From positions 248,001-312,000 of the forward strand of contig JBFLYK010000002.1 of NCBI GenBank assembly GCA_040756995.1: a DNA stretch of 64,000 nucleotides. The letters are read 5' to 3'. A program made the position numbers and the translations under genes. Positions 16,289 through 24,501 of the stretch are shown here, piece after piece. How positions within the stretch are numbered: position 1 is the stretch's first letter; each line of letters starts with the position of its first letter. This DNA is from BP-133 sp040756995 (GTDB lineage Bacteria > Actinomycetota > Acidimicrobiia > IMCC26256 > BP-133). A model generated the notes under the pieces. The model made no database searches. It was not told the DNA's origin and saw only the letters and a program-made list of their open reading frames with translations.

Positions 16289-18106
16289 TCAGAAGAGAAC
16301 GCGGTCGATTTCGATGCCGGACGCCCGCAGCTTCCGGTAGAGCGTCGAACGGGAGATTCCCAGCTGGGTGGCTGCCAGCTGCTTGTTGCCCCCGGCGTGG
16401 CGGATGGCGAGGAGGATGTGCTCGAGCTGGAGCTGTTCCAGGCGTGACAGCGGCCGCCGGGCGGTCAGGCGCCGGAGGTTTTCCGGGAGGTCCTCGAGAC
16501 GGATGTCGGACAGGCGGCCACCGGCCACCAGCGCCCGTACCAGATTCTCCAGCTGGCGGACGTTGCCGGGCCAGTCGAGGCGGAGCATCGCCTGGAGCGC
16601 CTCCGGTGTGAACCGGGGGAGCGGCGTTCGCCGGCTGTGGCGCCGAACGAACTGCGCCGCCAGCAGGGGGATGTCCTCCGGGCGCAGCCGCAGGGGTGGG
16701 ATCGTGATCCGGACGACGGCCAGCCGATCCAGCAGCGGCTGCGCGAATTCCGGATGCGATCCGTAGGCGACGGTGGCGGTCGAGAGCAGTCGGATACCGC
16801 TGTCGGAGGCGGCGTCGACCAGAGCGCACAGGGCGTTGGACGTCGCCGGGTCCAGTTGGTCGACGTGGCGGAGGAGCACGCTGCCTCGCCCGGCGGTGAA
16901 GTGGCCCTTGAGTTGTTGCAGCCAGGCGACAGCGCCGTCGACGGCGGCGAGGGCGCAGTCGACGACAGCGAGGGGCGGACCGGCGCCGGTAGCCCTGGCG
17001 GCGCAGGCGTGGGCCAGCCGGGCGAGCGTCGCTTTGCCCGTGCCTGCCTCCCCGATGAACAACAGTGGCAGGCCCGTGGGGGCGACCCGGCGGGTGAGTG
17101 TCTCGGCCTGCTGCCAGGCCGGGGCCTGCCCGACCATTGTCTCGGCCCCCTGGGCAGTGGCCATGGTGGGATTGCGGCGGGCCACCGTCTCGCCGAGCGA
17201 GCCGGGGTCGAGCTCGATGACGACGCCGATGGTCCGGGTGTCGAGTTCGACCGGTCGGCACCGGGCCCGTACCGGCCGTCCGTCACCGAGCACGAGCTGC
17301 AGAACTCGTTCCCGGTGGGACGCGACCGCCAACGATGCCTGCTCCCACAGGAGGACTTGGTCGGTTCCATCGAGGAGCCGGGCGGCGGCGGCGTTGGCCA
17401 TCATGAACTGCTCGCTCATCGACACGACCGGGCGCGACGAGGTCTTCACTTCCCGAAGGAAGCTCTCGAGCAGGGCCCGTTCCCGCTCCGAGGCGTGGAG
17501 GTAGAGTTCGTGCTCGATCTCCGAGGCGATCTGCAGGGCCATCGGCAGGAGTAGCCGGTCGTTCTCGGTGTCGCGACAGGCGATGTCGAGAACACCCTCG
17601 ATCTGGTTGGTCATGGGGTGGCGGATCGGGGAACCCACGCAGGTGAAGCGGACGAACGGCTCGGCGAAGTGTTCCCGGCCGACGATCTTGACTGGGCCGC
17701 CCTCCTCCACCACGGTTCCGATGCCATTCGTGCCGGCCACCGTCTCGGCCAGGAGAAACCCGGGCGCGACGTTGGCCCGTTCGAGGCTGCGGTCGAGTGT
17801 CCGGTCACCGGACCAGCGCCCCAGCACCCGGGCCCGTCGGTCGGCGAGGACGATGCTGGAATTGGCGTCGAGGAGTCGCTCGGCGCAGCGCTGCAGGATC
17901 GGCTGGGCGGCCAGGTACAGCTTGCTGGTCGCCGTCTCGAGGTTGGGGAAGAAGGGCAGCTGCGGCACTTCGGCGTCGACGCCGCACACCCGGGAGCGTC
18001 GCCAAGACCGGGCGATCTCGGACCGGACACCCGTGGGATCGTCATCGCCGGAGAGAAAGGCGGCGCGGGCCGCTCGGACCTCGACCGAGCTGGGTGTGGA
18101 GCGCAT
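16289..18106 (-). CDS. AcoR-like GAF/AAA/Fis regulator without GAFTGA
   Basis: 605 residues: N-terminal GAF-type sensor (about 60-200), AAA domain with Walker A GEAGTGKAT (352-360), the conserved PPLRLRPEDIPLLAAQF block (470-486), WPGNVRQLENLV and a C-terminal Fis-type HTH (NKQLAATQLGISRSTLYRKLR, about 574-594). The sigma-54-contacting GAFTGA loop is absent (the region reads LKGHFTAGRGSVLLRHVDQL, 399-418) and Walker B lacks the DE pair, as in actinobacterial AcoR/MimR-type activators that work without sigma-54. AGGGGGA precedes the ATG. A perfect palindrome lies 60 bp upstream. Confidence 0.88.
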   Translation of the reverse strand: MRSTPSSVEVRAARAAFLSGDDDPTGVRSEIARSWRRSRVCGVDAEVPQLPFFPNLETATSKLYLAAQPILQRCAERLLDANSSIVLADRRARVLGRWSGDRTLDRSLERANVAPGFLLAETVAGTNGIGTVVEEGGPVKIVGREHFAEPFVRFTCVGSPIRHPMTNQIEGVLDIACRDTENDRLLLPMALQIASEIEHELYLHASERERALLESFLREVKTSSRPVVSMSEQFMMANAAAARLLDGTDQVLLWEQASLAVASHRERVLQLVLGDGRPVRARCRPVELDTRTIGVVIELDPGSLGETVARRNPTMATAQGAETMVGQAPAWQQAETLTRRVAPTGLPLLFIGEAGTGKATLARLAHACAARATGAGPPLAVVDCALAAVDGAVAWLQQLKGHFTAGRGSVLLRHVDQLDPATSNALCALVDAASDSGIRLLSTATVAYGSHPEFAQPLLDRLAVVRITIPPLRLRPEDIPLLAAQFVRRHSRRTPLPRFTPEALQAMLRLDWPGNVRQLENLVRALVAGGRLSDIRLEDLPENLRRLTARRPLSRLEQLQLEHILLAIRHAGGNKQLAATQLGISRSTLYRKLRASGIEIDRVLF

Positions 18107-18166
18107 GACCGTTCCCCCTGACATGCCTCTGACCGGCCACAGTCTGTTGCGCCGGCCGGCCCCGTC

Positions 18167-18185
18167 GTGTGTCACTTTGACACAC
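18167..18185. promoter_or_regulatory. operator copy 1: perfect 8-3-8 palindrome
   Basis: GTGTGTCA-CTT-TGACACAC, a perfect inverted repeat upstream of the AcoR-like gene (start 18106). A near copy lies upstream of the PucR-type gene (16234-16252). Likely the binding site of the AcoR-like regulator, giving autoregulation. Confidence 0.65.
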
Positions 18186-18234
18186 TCGGCGGTTGGGTGC
18201 CCCGGGGATGGTCGGGTCACCCGGCGAGGCATTG

Positions 18235-19071
18235 TCACGCGGCGTTGAACGCGTTCCAGCCGGCCGAGACGTGGAGCGCCTCGCCCGTGATGTAGCGGGC
18301 CTCCTCCGAGGCGAGGAAGAGCATGGCCTCGGAGATGTCCCTGGGTTCGATCCAGGGCACCGGGATGGCGTTGAGGGACTGGAAGCCCGGGGCGGCCTGT
18401 TCTTTGGTCGGATTCTCCACGCCGGGGGCGAACAGCTGGTAGAAGGCCTGGTTGTGGATCATGTCGGTGTCGACGTTGGTGGGGCAGACGCAGTTGACGG
18501 TGACGCCCCGGTCGGCCACTTCCCGGGCCACCGACTTGCACAGTCCGATGACACCCCACTTGGCGGCGCAGTAGTGGGCCACGGTGGGCAGGCCCGTCCG
18601 GCCGGCCATCGAGGCGGTGGCGATGATGCGGCCCCAGCCCTGCTCCAGCATGTGGGGGATCACGGCCCGCATCGGCTTGAAGACGCCGGTCAGGTCGGTG
18701 TCGATGACGTGGTTCCACTGCTCGTCGGTCATGTCGGCCACGGTGGAGAGGGACAGGATGCCGTGGTTGGCGACGAGGATGTCGATCCGACCGAATTCCG
18801 ACATGGCCTCGTCGACCACGGACTGGACGGCGGCCGTGTCACGGACGTCCGCTTTGAGGGCCAGGCAGCGCTGGTCGTATTCCTCCACGAGCTTGGCCGT
18901 CTCGTCCAGCTGGTCATGGGTGGCCATGGCGTAGGGGACTGTGTCGATCTGCTCGGCGATGTCGCAGACGACGATACTGGCGCCCTCCCGGGCGAAGGTG
19001 AGGGCGTGTGAGCGCCCCTGACCCCTCGCTCCACCCGTGATCAGCGCCACTCTCCCGTCGAGCTTGCCCAT
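18235..19071 (-). CDS. mycofactocin-type short-chain dehydrogenase
   Basis: A 278-residue SDR. The cofactor loop reads TGGARGQGRSHAL (about 12-24) and the active site shows S in TASMAGRTG and Y-x3-K in HYCAAKWG. The ARGQGRSHA signature and the extra segment around NVDTDMIHNQAFYQLF mark the mycofactocin-coupled SDR group, whose members hold NAD tightly and pass electrons to mycofactocin. In this island it could oxidise the 2-hydroxyalkyl-CoM formed by the CoM transferase, the job of XecD/XecE in Xanthobacter; that is inference. GAGGAGGG precedes the ATG. No mycofactocin maturation genes are in the window. Confidence 0.88.
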   Translation of the reverse strand: MGKLDGRVALITGGARGQGRSHALTFAREGASIVVCDIAEQIDTVPYAMATHDQLDETAKLVEEYDQRCLALKADVRDTAAVQSVVDEAMSEFGRIDILVANHGILSLSTVADMTDEQWNHVIDTDLTGVFKPMRAVIPHMLEQGWGRIIATASMAGRTGLPTVAHYCAAKWGVIGLCKSVAREVADRGVTVNCVCPTNVDTDMIHNQAFYQLFAPGVENPTKEQAAPGFQSLNAIPVPWIEPRDISEAMLFLASEEARYITGEALHVSAGWNAFNAA

Positions 19072-19264
19072 CCCTTTCCCTCCTCGTTCGATCCGCGCCC
19101 GGCTCCGCCGAGCCCTCACGGCTGCCACGATCGTCGGGCCATGGCGCCTCCGTCCACGTCTCGCCGAGACGAAGCATGCCGCAGCGTCATCCCGCCGGGA
19201 CGGTGAGGATTGGGTCGCGAGCGGTCTACGGTGCGGCCGGCCCGGACGGCGAAGGGAGAAATGG

Positions 19265-20176
19265 ATGAAGGCGCTGCGGACGCCGGACCACCGGTTCGAC
19301 GACCTCCCCGGATTTCCGTTCGAACCGCGATACGTCGAGATCGACGACACCGAAGGCGGGCGGCTCCGGATCCACTATGTCGACGCCGGGCCGGCCGATG
19401 GCGAGACCGTGCTGCTCCTACACGGTGAACCGACGTGGTCCTACATGTTCCGCACGATGATCCCTGTCCTGGTGGCCGCCGGGCTGAGGGCCGTCGCCCC
19501 CGACCTCGTCGGCTTCGGCCGCTCCGACAAGCCGGCGGAGACCTCGGACTACACGTACGAGCGGCACCTGACATGGATGGACTCCTTCGTCGAGCGGATC
19601 GGGCTGGAGGGAGCGACGGTGGCCGGTCATGACTGGGGCGGGATCATCGGGTTGCAACTGGCCGTGCGCCATCCCGACCGGTTTGTCCGCATCGTCGCCT
19701 CCAACCACGGGTTCCCGACCGGTGACCGGGCGCCCACCGACGCCTTCCTGGCCTGGCTGGAGTACTCCCAGACAGTCGATCCGTTTCCCGTGGGGTCGAT
19801 CGTGGCCAACGCCTGCCGAACCGCACTGCCGCCCGAGGTGGTCGCCGCCTACGACGCGCCGTTTCCCGATGAGTCGTACAAGGCGGGGGCCCGGATCTTC
19901 CCTGTCCTCGTGCCGATTCGGCCCGACGACCCCGCCGCGCCGACGGCCCGGCGGGGGCTCGAGTTGCTGAAAGCGTGGGAGCGGCCGTTCCTCACCGCTT
20001 TCTCCGACGGCGACCCGGTGACCGCCGGCGCCGACGTCATGTTCCAGGCGACGGTGCCCGGAGCGAAGGGCCAGCGCCACGCCGTACTGGCGGGAGGCGG
20101 CCACAACCTCCACGAGGATGTCGGCGCCGAGCTCGGCCGAGTCGTCGCCGACTTCATCGTCGCCAACCCCCGCTAA
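19265..20176 (+). CDS. dhmA: haloalkane dehalogenase (HLD-I type alpha/beta hydrolase)
   Basis: A 303-residue alpha/beta hydrolase that should replace halogen by hydroxyl on a haloalkane. Seen: oxyanion motif HGEPTWSYMFR (53-63), nucleophile Asp123 in GHDWGG with the halide-holding Trp124, the likely acid Asp250 in SDGDPVT and the base His280 in GGGHNLHED. The start MKALRTPDHRF matches HLD-I family N-termini. It is the only plus-strand gene in the CoM island, divergent from the SDR and converging on the ComA homologue. Its substrate range is not predictable. Confidence 0.85.
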   Translation: MKALRTPDHRFDDLPGFPFEPRYVEIDDTEGGRLRIHYVDAGPADGETVLLLHGEPTWSYMFRTMIPVLVAAGLRAVAPDLVGFGRSDKPAETSDYTYERHLTWMDSFVERIGLEGATVAGHDWGGIIGLQLAVRHPDRFVRIVASNHGFPTGDRAPTDAFLAWLEYSQTVDPFPVGSIVANACRTALPPEVVAAYDAPFPDESYKAGARIFPVLVPIRPDDPAAPTARRGLELLKAWERPFLTAFSDGDPVTAGADVMFQATVPGAKGQRHAVLAGGGHNLHEDVGAELGRVVADFIVANPR

Positions 20177-20203
20177 GGGTCACCGTCACGAGGGCCAGGG
20201 TGA

Positions 20204-21247
20204 TCAGCAGCAACAGGCGCAGACCGGCCGGTTGACGCGGGTGGCCCGGATCATCCGAGTGCCCGTACCGCAATGGGGGCACCGGCTGGCCCGCTGGACG
20301 CCGGCGGCGTCGTGAGCCATCGTCATCCGCTCCCAGCCGCAGCCCGGACACGCCACCGTCACCAGCACCGGCGGTTCCAGCTCGTCGAAGGCCCGATCCC
20401 GGCGGACGACGTCGTCGGCAGCTCGGCTGTCGGGAACCGGAGGGCCCGAGTCGACTCGAGGGTCTTCGGGAAGAAGGTCCATGGTGTCGGCCCGCAGGCC
20501 GAGCCGCAGGGTCTCCAGGGCCACGACCTCGTCGGGTGCGATGTTGCCGAGGTTGACGTCGCTGCCGGCACGGCGGATGAACCACACCTGCTGTTCCCGC
20601 CGGGGCGCCTCGAAGATGACCCGGTCGGCCGGGACGTCGACCAGGATGGCGTCGACCAGCCGCTGGCGGACCTGCCCGCCCGGACCGTAGAGCCCGACCG
20701 TGCCGATTTCCCGGCCCTCGGCGATCACCAGCGCCGCGCCCGCATCGAGGTCTCCGAGGAACTCGGCGACCCACCGGGAGATGACGACTTCGTCGTGGGG
20801 TCGTTTCGACCCGACCTCGGACACGACGGTGAAGTCGGCGGACAGCGAGCGGATCAGCGCCTGTTTCTCGGCCGGCGGGATGGTGACAGCACCATTGGAG
20901 ACTTCGATGTCGGTGATTCCCAAGCGTTGCAGCCATCGGGCGTAGGCGGGTACCCGCCCTTGGCGGTGCGCCGCTTCGAACAGGGTGCCGCCGGCGGTCA
21001 AGCGAATGCCGGCCTGCCGGCAGACCGTCACCTTGGCGGCCAGCCCACCCGAGACGTATCCCGTTCCCCAGCCGAGCTTCACGAAATCGATGAACGGGCC
21101 GGCCGTCTCGACGAGCGCCTCCAGCGCTGCCGCCGACAGGCCCTTGTCCAGCACGTGCGTCAGACCGCGCTGGCGGGGTTTGGCCGTTCGGTCGGGCAGC
21201 GACAGGAAGCACTCCGCGCCGTCTGCCGGGACCGGTGTCGCATTCAC
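20204..21247 (-). CDS. comA: ComA-type phosphosulfolactate synthase with C-terminal zinc ribbon
   Basis: Residues about 28-255 align along their length with archaeal ComA, which adds sulfite to phosphoenolpyruvate in the first step of coenzyme M synthesis: GLTHVLDKGL, FIDFVKLGWGTG, GGTLFEAA, SEVGSK, VIAEGRE, VIFEAPRREQQVWFI and NLGNIAPDEVVALETLRLGLR. A further ~90 residues carry a zinc ribbon (C300-x2-C303, C323-x2-C326) and a cysteine-rich end, VCACCC. GTG overlaps the XecC-like stop (GTGA), so the two are translationally coupled. Bacterial CoM pathways use a ComA homologue (XcbB). No other CoM synthesis gene is in the window. Confidence 0.85.
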   Translation of the reverse strand: MNATPVPADGAECFLSLPDRTAKPRQRGLTHVLDKGLSAAALEALVETAGPFIDFVKLGWGTGYVSGGLAAKVTVCRQAGIRLTAGGTLFEAAHRQGRVPAYARWLQRLGITDIEVSNGAVTIPPAEKQALIRSLSADFTVVSEVGSKRPHDEVVISRWVAEFLGDLDAGAALVIAEGREIGTVGLYGPGGQVRQRLVDAILVDVPADRVIFEAPRREQQVWFIRRAGSDVNLGNIAPDEVVALETLRLGLRADTMDLLPEDPRVDSGPPVPDSRAADDVVRRDRAFDELEPPVLVTVACPGCGWERMTMAHDAAGVQRASRCPHCGTGTRMIRATRVNRPVCACCC

Positions 21248-22806
21248 AGGTCGACCAACTCGGTTCGCCCGGCCCGCAGGCGGCACAGCTGGATGAAGTG
21301 TTCGGGGTTGAGGAACAGTTCGTTCATCACGCCCATCTCGTCGACGGTGATGCCGCCGGGCCGGCGCATGAGGTGGTCGAGGTACTGGAAGGCGTCCTTG
21401 GCGCCGTAGCCCACGTGGTGAAAGCCCAGGATCCGCCGGGTGTCGCCGTCGACCACGCACTTCTGGAATCCCGACAGCTCCGGTTCCAAGAAGGAGAACA
21501 GCATGGTGCCCTCGGCGCAGGGCAGCGGGATGTCCCCCGACCCGACGCCCTTGGGGGGCATCTGGATCACCACGACGTTGCCGTGCCGCTCCCGGGCTTC
21601 TTCTTCCGTCAGGCCGACCCAGCTGACCTCGTACGTCGAATGGAGGAAGTCGGGATACTCCGAGAAGTCGAACTCGAACGGGTCGCCCATGATGTTGCGG
21701 GCGGCGGTCATCCCGCACTTGCGGGCTTTGAACATCTCCATCGGCGGGCCGATGAGATCCCCGACGGCGTAGACCCCTTCGACGCTGGTGCGCATCCGCT
21801 GGTCGACGAGGACCTCACCCGCCGGTCCGACCTCGACACCGAGCCAGTCAACCGGAAGTTCCGAGTTGGGCCGCTCACCAGTGGCGTTGAAGACGAAGTC
21901 GCACTCGAGATGGAGGGTCTGGCCGTCGGTGCCCTGCGCCACCACCGCCTCGACGCGGTCCGAGCCCTTGATTTCGAGAGGCACGGCGCCTTCGATGACG
22001 TCAATGCCACGGCGGCGCATCCCGTCCACCACATAGCGCCGCACGTCCTCGTCGACGTGGTGCAGGTGCCGCGTCCGGAGCAGCGGGGAACGGCTCAGGA
22101 TCGTCGTCGGGCAGCCAGTCGCTTGGAAGAATGACCCGTACTCCGCCGCGACCTTGCTTCCGCCGATGATGACGCACCGTCGGGGTTCGTAGTCGAGGTC
22201 CTCGACCAGACTGGCGAAGTCGTAGACGCCCGGCAGGGAGCCACCCGGGCAGATCGACTCGTCGAGCGGCTGCTGGCGGGCACCCAGGGCGAGGACGATG
22301 GTCCGGCTCCGGAACGTCCGTCCGGCGGCTTCAACGGTGTGGCGGTCGAGTGCCCGGGCCGGGGCGTTCAGGACGTATTCGACGTCGAGTTGCGTCTTGG
22401 TCTGCCAGTTCATGAAGGCGTGGGCGCGTACCCGTCCGGCCCGGAACAGCTCGACGAGCTCCAGGATGCTGGCTTCCACGTCGGGTCGGAACCACAGCCG
22501 ACCGCCCAGCCGGCGTTCCCGGTCGAGCAGTGCGGCGGCCTCGGAGAAGAGGTGGTGGGGGACGCAGGCCTGGTGGGGGCAGGTTCCGCCGAGGAACGGC
22601 CACCGGTCGATCACGAGCGCCCGGCCCCCCATGGCCTTCAGGTAGGCCGACCCGAACCGGCCCGCCGCCCCGCCACCGATGAAGACGGCGTCATAGGTGC
22701 CGTCGCCGTCATCCGCCAGGTTCAGGATGGGATCGGCGCTCGTCATGTGGTCGTCGATGACGCTGTTCCATTCCTCCAGCGAGATCTGGCGGTCGCTGAT
22801 ATCCAT
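21244..22806 (-). CDS. xecC: 2-oxopropyl-CoM reductase (carboxylating)-like enzyme
   Basis: 520 residues of the FAD/NADPH disulfide oxidoreductase family, close to Xanthobacter 2-KPCC (523). Diagnostic residues are kept: redox pair in CPHQACVPHH (Cys76, Cys81), Arg50 and Arg362 (equivalent to the CoM-sulfonate-binding Arg56 and Arg365), and Phe498-His503 in LFLNPEHFIQL, which replaces the usual His-Glu dyad and defines the carboxylase. It should cleave a 2-oxoalkyl-CoM thioether and carboxylate the ketone to a beta-keto acid. GAGGAGA lies 7 nt before the ATG. It is coupled to the ComA homologue downstream. Confidence 0.9.
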   Translation of the reverse strand: MDISDRQISLEEWNSVIDDHMTSADPILNLADDGDGTYDAVFIGGGAAGRFGSAYLKAMGGRALVIDRWPFLGGTCPHQACVPHHLFSEAAALLDRERRLGGRLWFRPDVEASILELVELFRAGRVRAHAFMNWQTKTQLDVEYVLNAPARALDRHTVEAAGRTFRSRTIVLALGARQQPLDESICPGGSLPGVYDFASLVEDLDYEPRRCVIIGGSKVAAEYGSFFQATGCPTTILSRSPLLRTRHLHHVDEDVRRYVVDGMRRRGIDVIEGAVPLEIKGSDRVEAVVAQGTDGQTLHLECDFVFNATGERPNSELPVDWLGVEVGPAGEVLVDQRMRTSVEGVYAVGDLIGPPMEMFKARKCGMTAARNIMGDPFEFDFSEYPDFLHSTYEVSWVGLTEEEARERHGNVVVIQMPPKGVGSGDIPLPCAEGTMLFSFLEPELSGFQKCVVDGDTRRILGFHHVGYGAKDAFQYLDHLMRRPGGITVDEMGVMNELFLNPEHFIQLCRLRAGRTELVDL

Positions 22807-22854
22807 GTTCGGTCTCCTCGTCGATATCGAGGATCCGAGTATCAAACCGCGACG

Positions 22855-22877
22855 GCTCAGGGCGCTTCAGCCTGAGC
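22855..22877. promoter_or_regulatory. inverted repeat upstream of xecC
   Basis: GCTCAGG (22855-22861), 9 nt, CCTGAGC (22871-22877): a perfect 7-bp inverted repeat about 50 bp before the XecC-like start, within the 138-bp gap after the GMC gene. Either an operator or a weak terminator of the upstream unit. Confidence 0.35.
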
Positions 22878-22944
22878 AGACGAAGCTCGTCGCCGGTTTG
22901 TCTCCGCGGGATGCAGCCCTCCACCGGGAGTGTTCTTTCCACCT

Positions 22945-24474
22945 TTACCGGAGGCGCTCGGCGATGTGGTCGGCCACCCGCAGAGCATTGGCGATAATGG
23001 TCAGGGTGGGGTTCACGGCCGAGCTGGACACGAAGAAGCTCGAGTCGACGACATAGAGGTTGTCGAGGTCGTGCATCTTGCAGTTCAGGTCGAGGGCAGA
23101 GCTCCTGGGATCGGTGCCGAAGCGGACGGTGCCGTTCTGGTGGGCCACCCCGGAGATGCCGAGCAGGCCGCCCAGGTAGGTCTGGCGGTCGAGGACGTCG
23201 TCCTTGCAGCGCATGGTGCCGAGCAGCGAGCGGAACTTGGCGTTGAGTCGCTTGTGGGCCTCGAGGTTGGTCGGTGTGTAGGAGAGATGGATCCTCCCGT
23301 CGGGTGTCACCTCCACCCGGTTACCCCATTCGGGCAGGTCCTCGGTGGTGAGCCAGAAGTCCAGGGAATGGGCGGCCAGGTCGGCGGGGTCGTCGGCGTC
23401 CGGGGCGTCGAACGAGATGGTGAAGGCGTCGGAACGGCCCAGCATCTGCATGGCCCCGAGCGGGAACTCCCAGTCGCCGTCGCCGTAGTAGAAGTCGTTG
23501 ATGCCGAGCGTCTTCTGGAACCTGGTGGGATTGGGAACTCTGGAGATGGCGATCAGCGACGAGTTGTTGTGCAGCATGAGGTGGCGCCCCACCACCCCCG
23601 AGCTGTTGCCCAGCCCCTGCGGGTGGTCGTCGCTGGCCGAGGCCAGCAGGAGGGCGGCGGAGTTGATGGCCCCGGCGGAGAGGGCGACGACGTCGGCGGT
23701 GTACTCCTCACGCTGCCCGTCCCGTTCGACCACCACGGTCGACACCGAGCGGGCGTCGCCGTTGGTCTCGAGCCGGATGACCCGCGAGTTGGTGAGCAAC
23801 GTCACGTTGGGATGGCGCAGCGCCGGCTCGACGCAGATCACCTGGGCGTCGGCCTTGGCGTTGACCAGGCAGGGGAAGCCGTCGCAGGTGTCGCAGCGGA
23901 TGCAGGGGCTGCGTTCCGGACGGGCCTCGTCGATGAGGATGCCGTTGGGGAGGTAGAAGGGGTTGAGTCCGGCGCGGCGCAGGTCGTCGGCCAGCTGCTC
24001 GATGCGCGGCTCGTGGCTGATGGGCGGGTACGGGTAGGGTCCGCCGGGCGGGTCGGTGGGGTCGACACCCCGCACCCCGTGGACGCAGTAGAGCTCCTCC
24101 GCCTTGGCGTACCAGGGCTCGAGGTCGCCGTAGGCGATCGGCCAGGCGGGGGACACCCCGTCGACGTGGCGGACGGCACCGAAGTCCTGCTGTCGCATGC
24201 GGAAGAGGATGGCGCCGTAGACCTTGGTGTTGCCGCCGACGCAGTAGTGCTGCTTGGGCGTGAACTCCTTGCCGTTCTGGTCGGTCCACTGTCCGGAGTT
24301 GCGGTAGCGCTTGTCGCCCCAGACGGCCACCGAGCTCCAGTTCTCCTTCTCCCGGGGCAGCCAGCCGCCCCGCTCCAGGAGGAGGATTCGCTTGCCGGTG
24401 GGGGCGAGGGCGTAAGTCAGGGTGCCCCCTCCTGCCCCCGACCCGATGACGATGATGTCGTAGTGCTCAGGCAT
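22945..24474 (-). CDS. GMC-family FAD oxidoreductase
   Basis: 509 residues. The dinucleotide fold is at the N-terminus (YDIIVIGSGAGGGTLTYAL), a cysteine cluster CIRCDTCDGFPC lies in the middle, typical of a bacterial GMC subgroup, and the C-terminal VAHQNGTVRFG and SSAVNPTLTIIANALRVADHI carry the catalytic His and Asn. GMC enzymes oxidise alcohols to aldehydes or ketones using FAD. It is the last gene of the three-gene run 26207-22945 (SDR, cyclase, GMC) and lies upstream of the XecC-like gene on the same strand. Substrate unknown. Confidence 0.88.
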   Translation of the reverse strand: MPEHYDIIVIGSGAGGGTLTYALAPTGKRILLLERGGWLPREKENWSSVAVWGDKRYRNSGQWTDQNGKEFTPKQHYCVGGNTKVYGAILFRMRQQDFGAVRHVDGVSPAWPIAYGDLEPWYAKAEELYCVHGVRGVDPTDPPGGPYPYPPISHEPRIEQLADDLRRAGLNPFYLPNGILIDEARPERSPCIRCDTCDGFPCLVNAKADAQVICVEPALRHPNVTLLTNSRVIRLETNGDARSVSTVVVERDGQREEYTADVVALSAGAINSAALLLASASDDHPQGLGNSSGVVGRHLMLHNNSSLIAISRVPNPTRFQKTLGINDFYYGDGDWEFPLGAMQMLGRSDAFTISFDAPDADDPADLAAHSLDFWLTTEDLPEWGNRVEVTPDGRIHLSYTPTNLEAHKRLNAKFRSLLGTMRCKDDVLDRQTYLGGLLGISGVAHQNGTVRFGTDPRSSALDLNCKMHDLDNLYVVDSSFFVSSSAVNPTLTIIANALRVADHIAERLR

Positions 24475-24501
24475 GACTGCCCCCCTGGGTGACGAGACGG
24501 G

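Noticed and set aside
18107..18718. Upstream extension of the AcoR-like frame through the SDR gene (809 codons in total)
   Set aside because: The extension is antisense-like, Arg-rich and crosses the palindromic operator; ATG at 18106 has a good ribosome site and gives the normal N-terminus.
20179..20202. Short inverted TCACC/GGTGA pair between convergent dehalogenase and ComA genes
   Set aside because: Only 5 bp of stem; too weak to call a terminator.
22930..24492. 520-codon plus-strand frame opposite the GMC oxidoreductase
   Set aside because: Shadow of a gene with complete GMC motifs on the minus strand.
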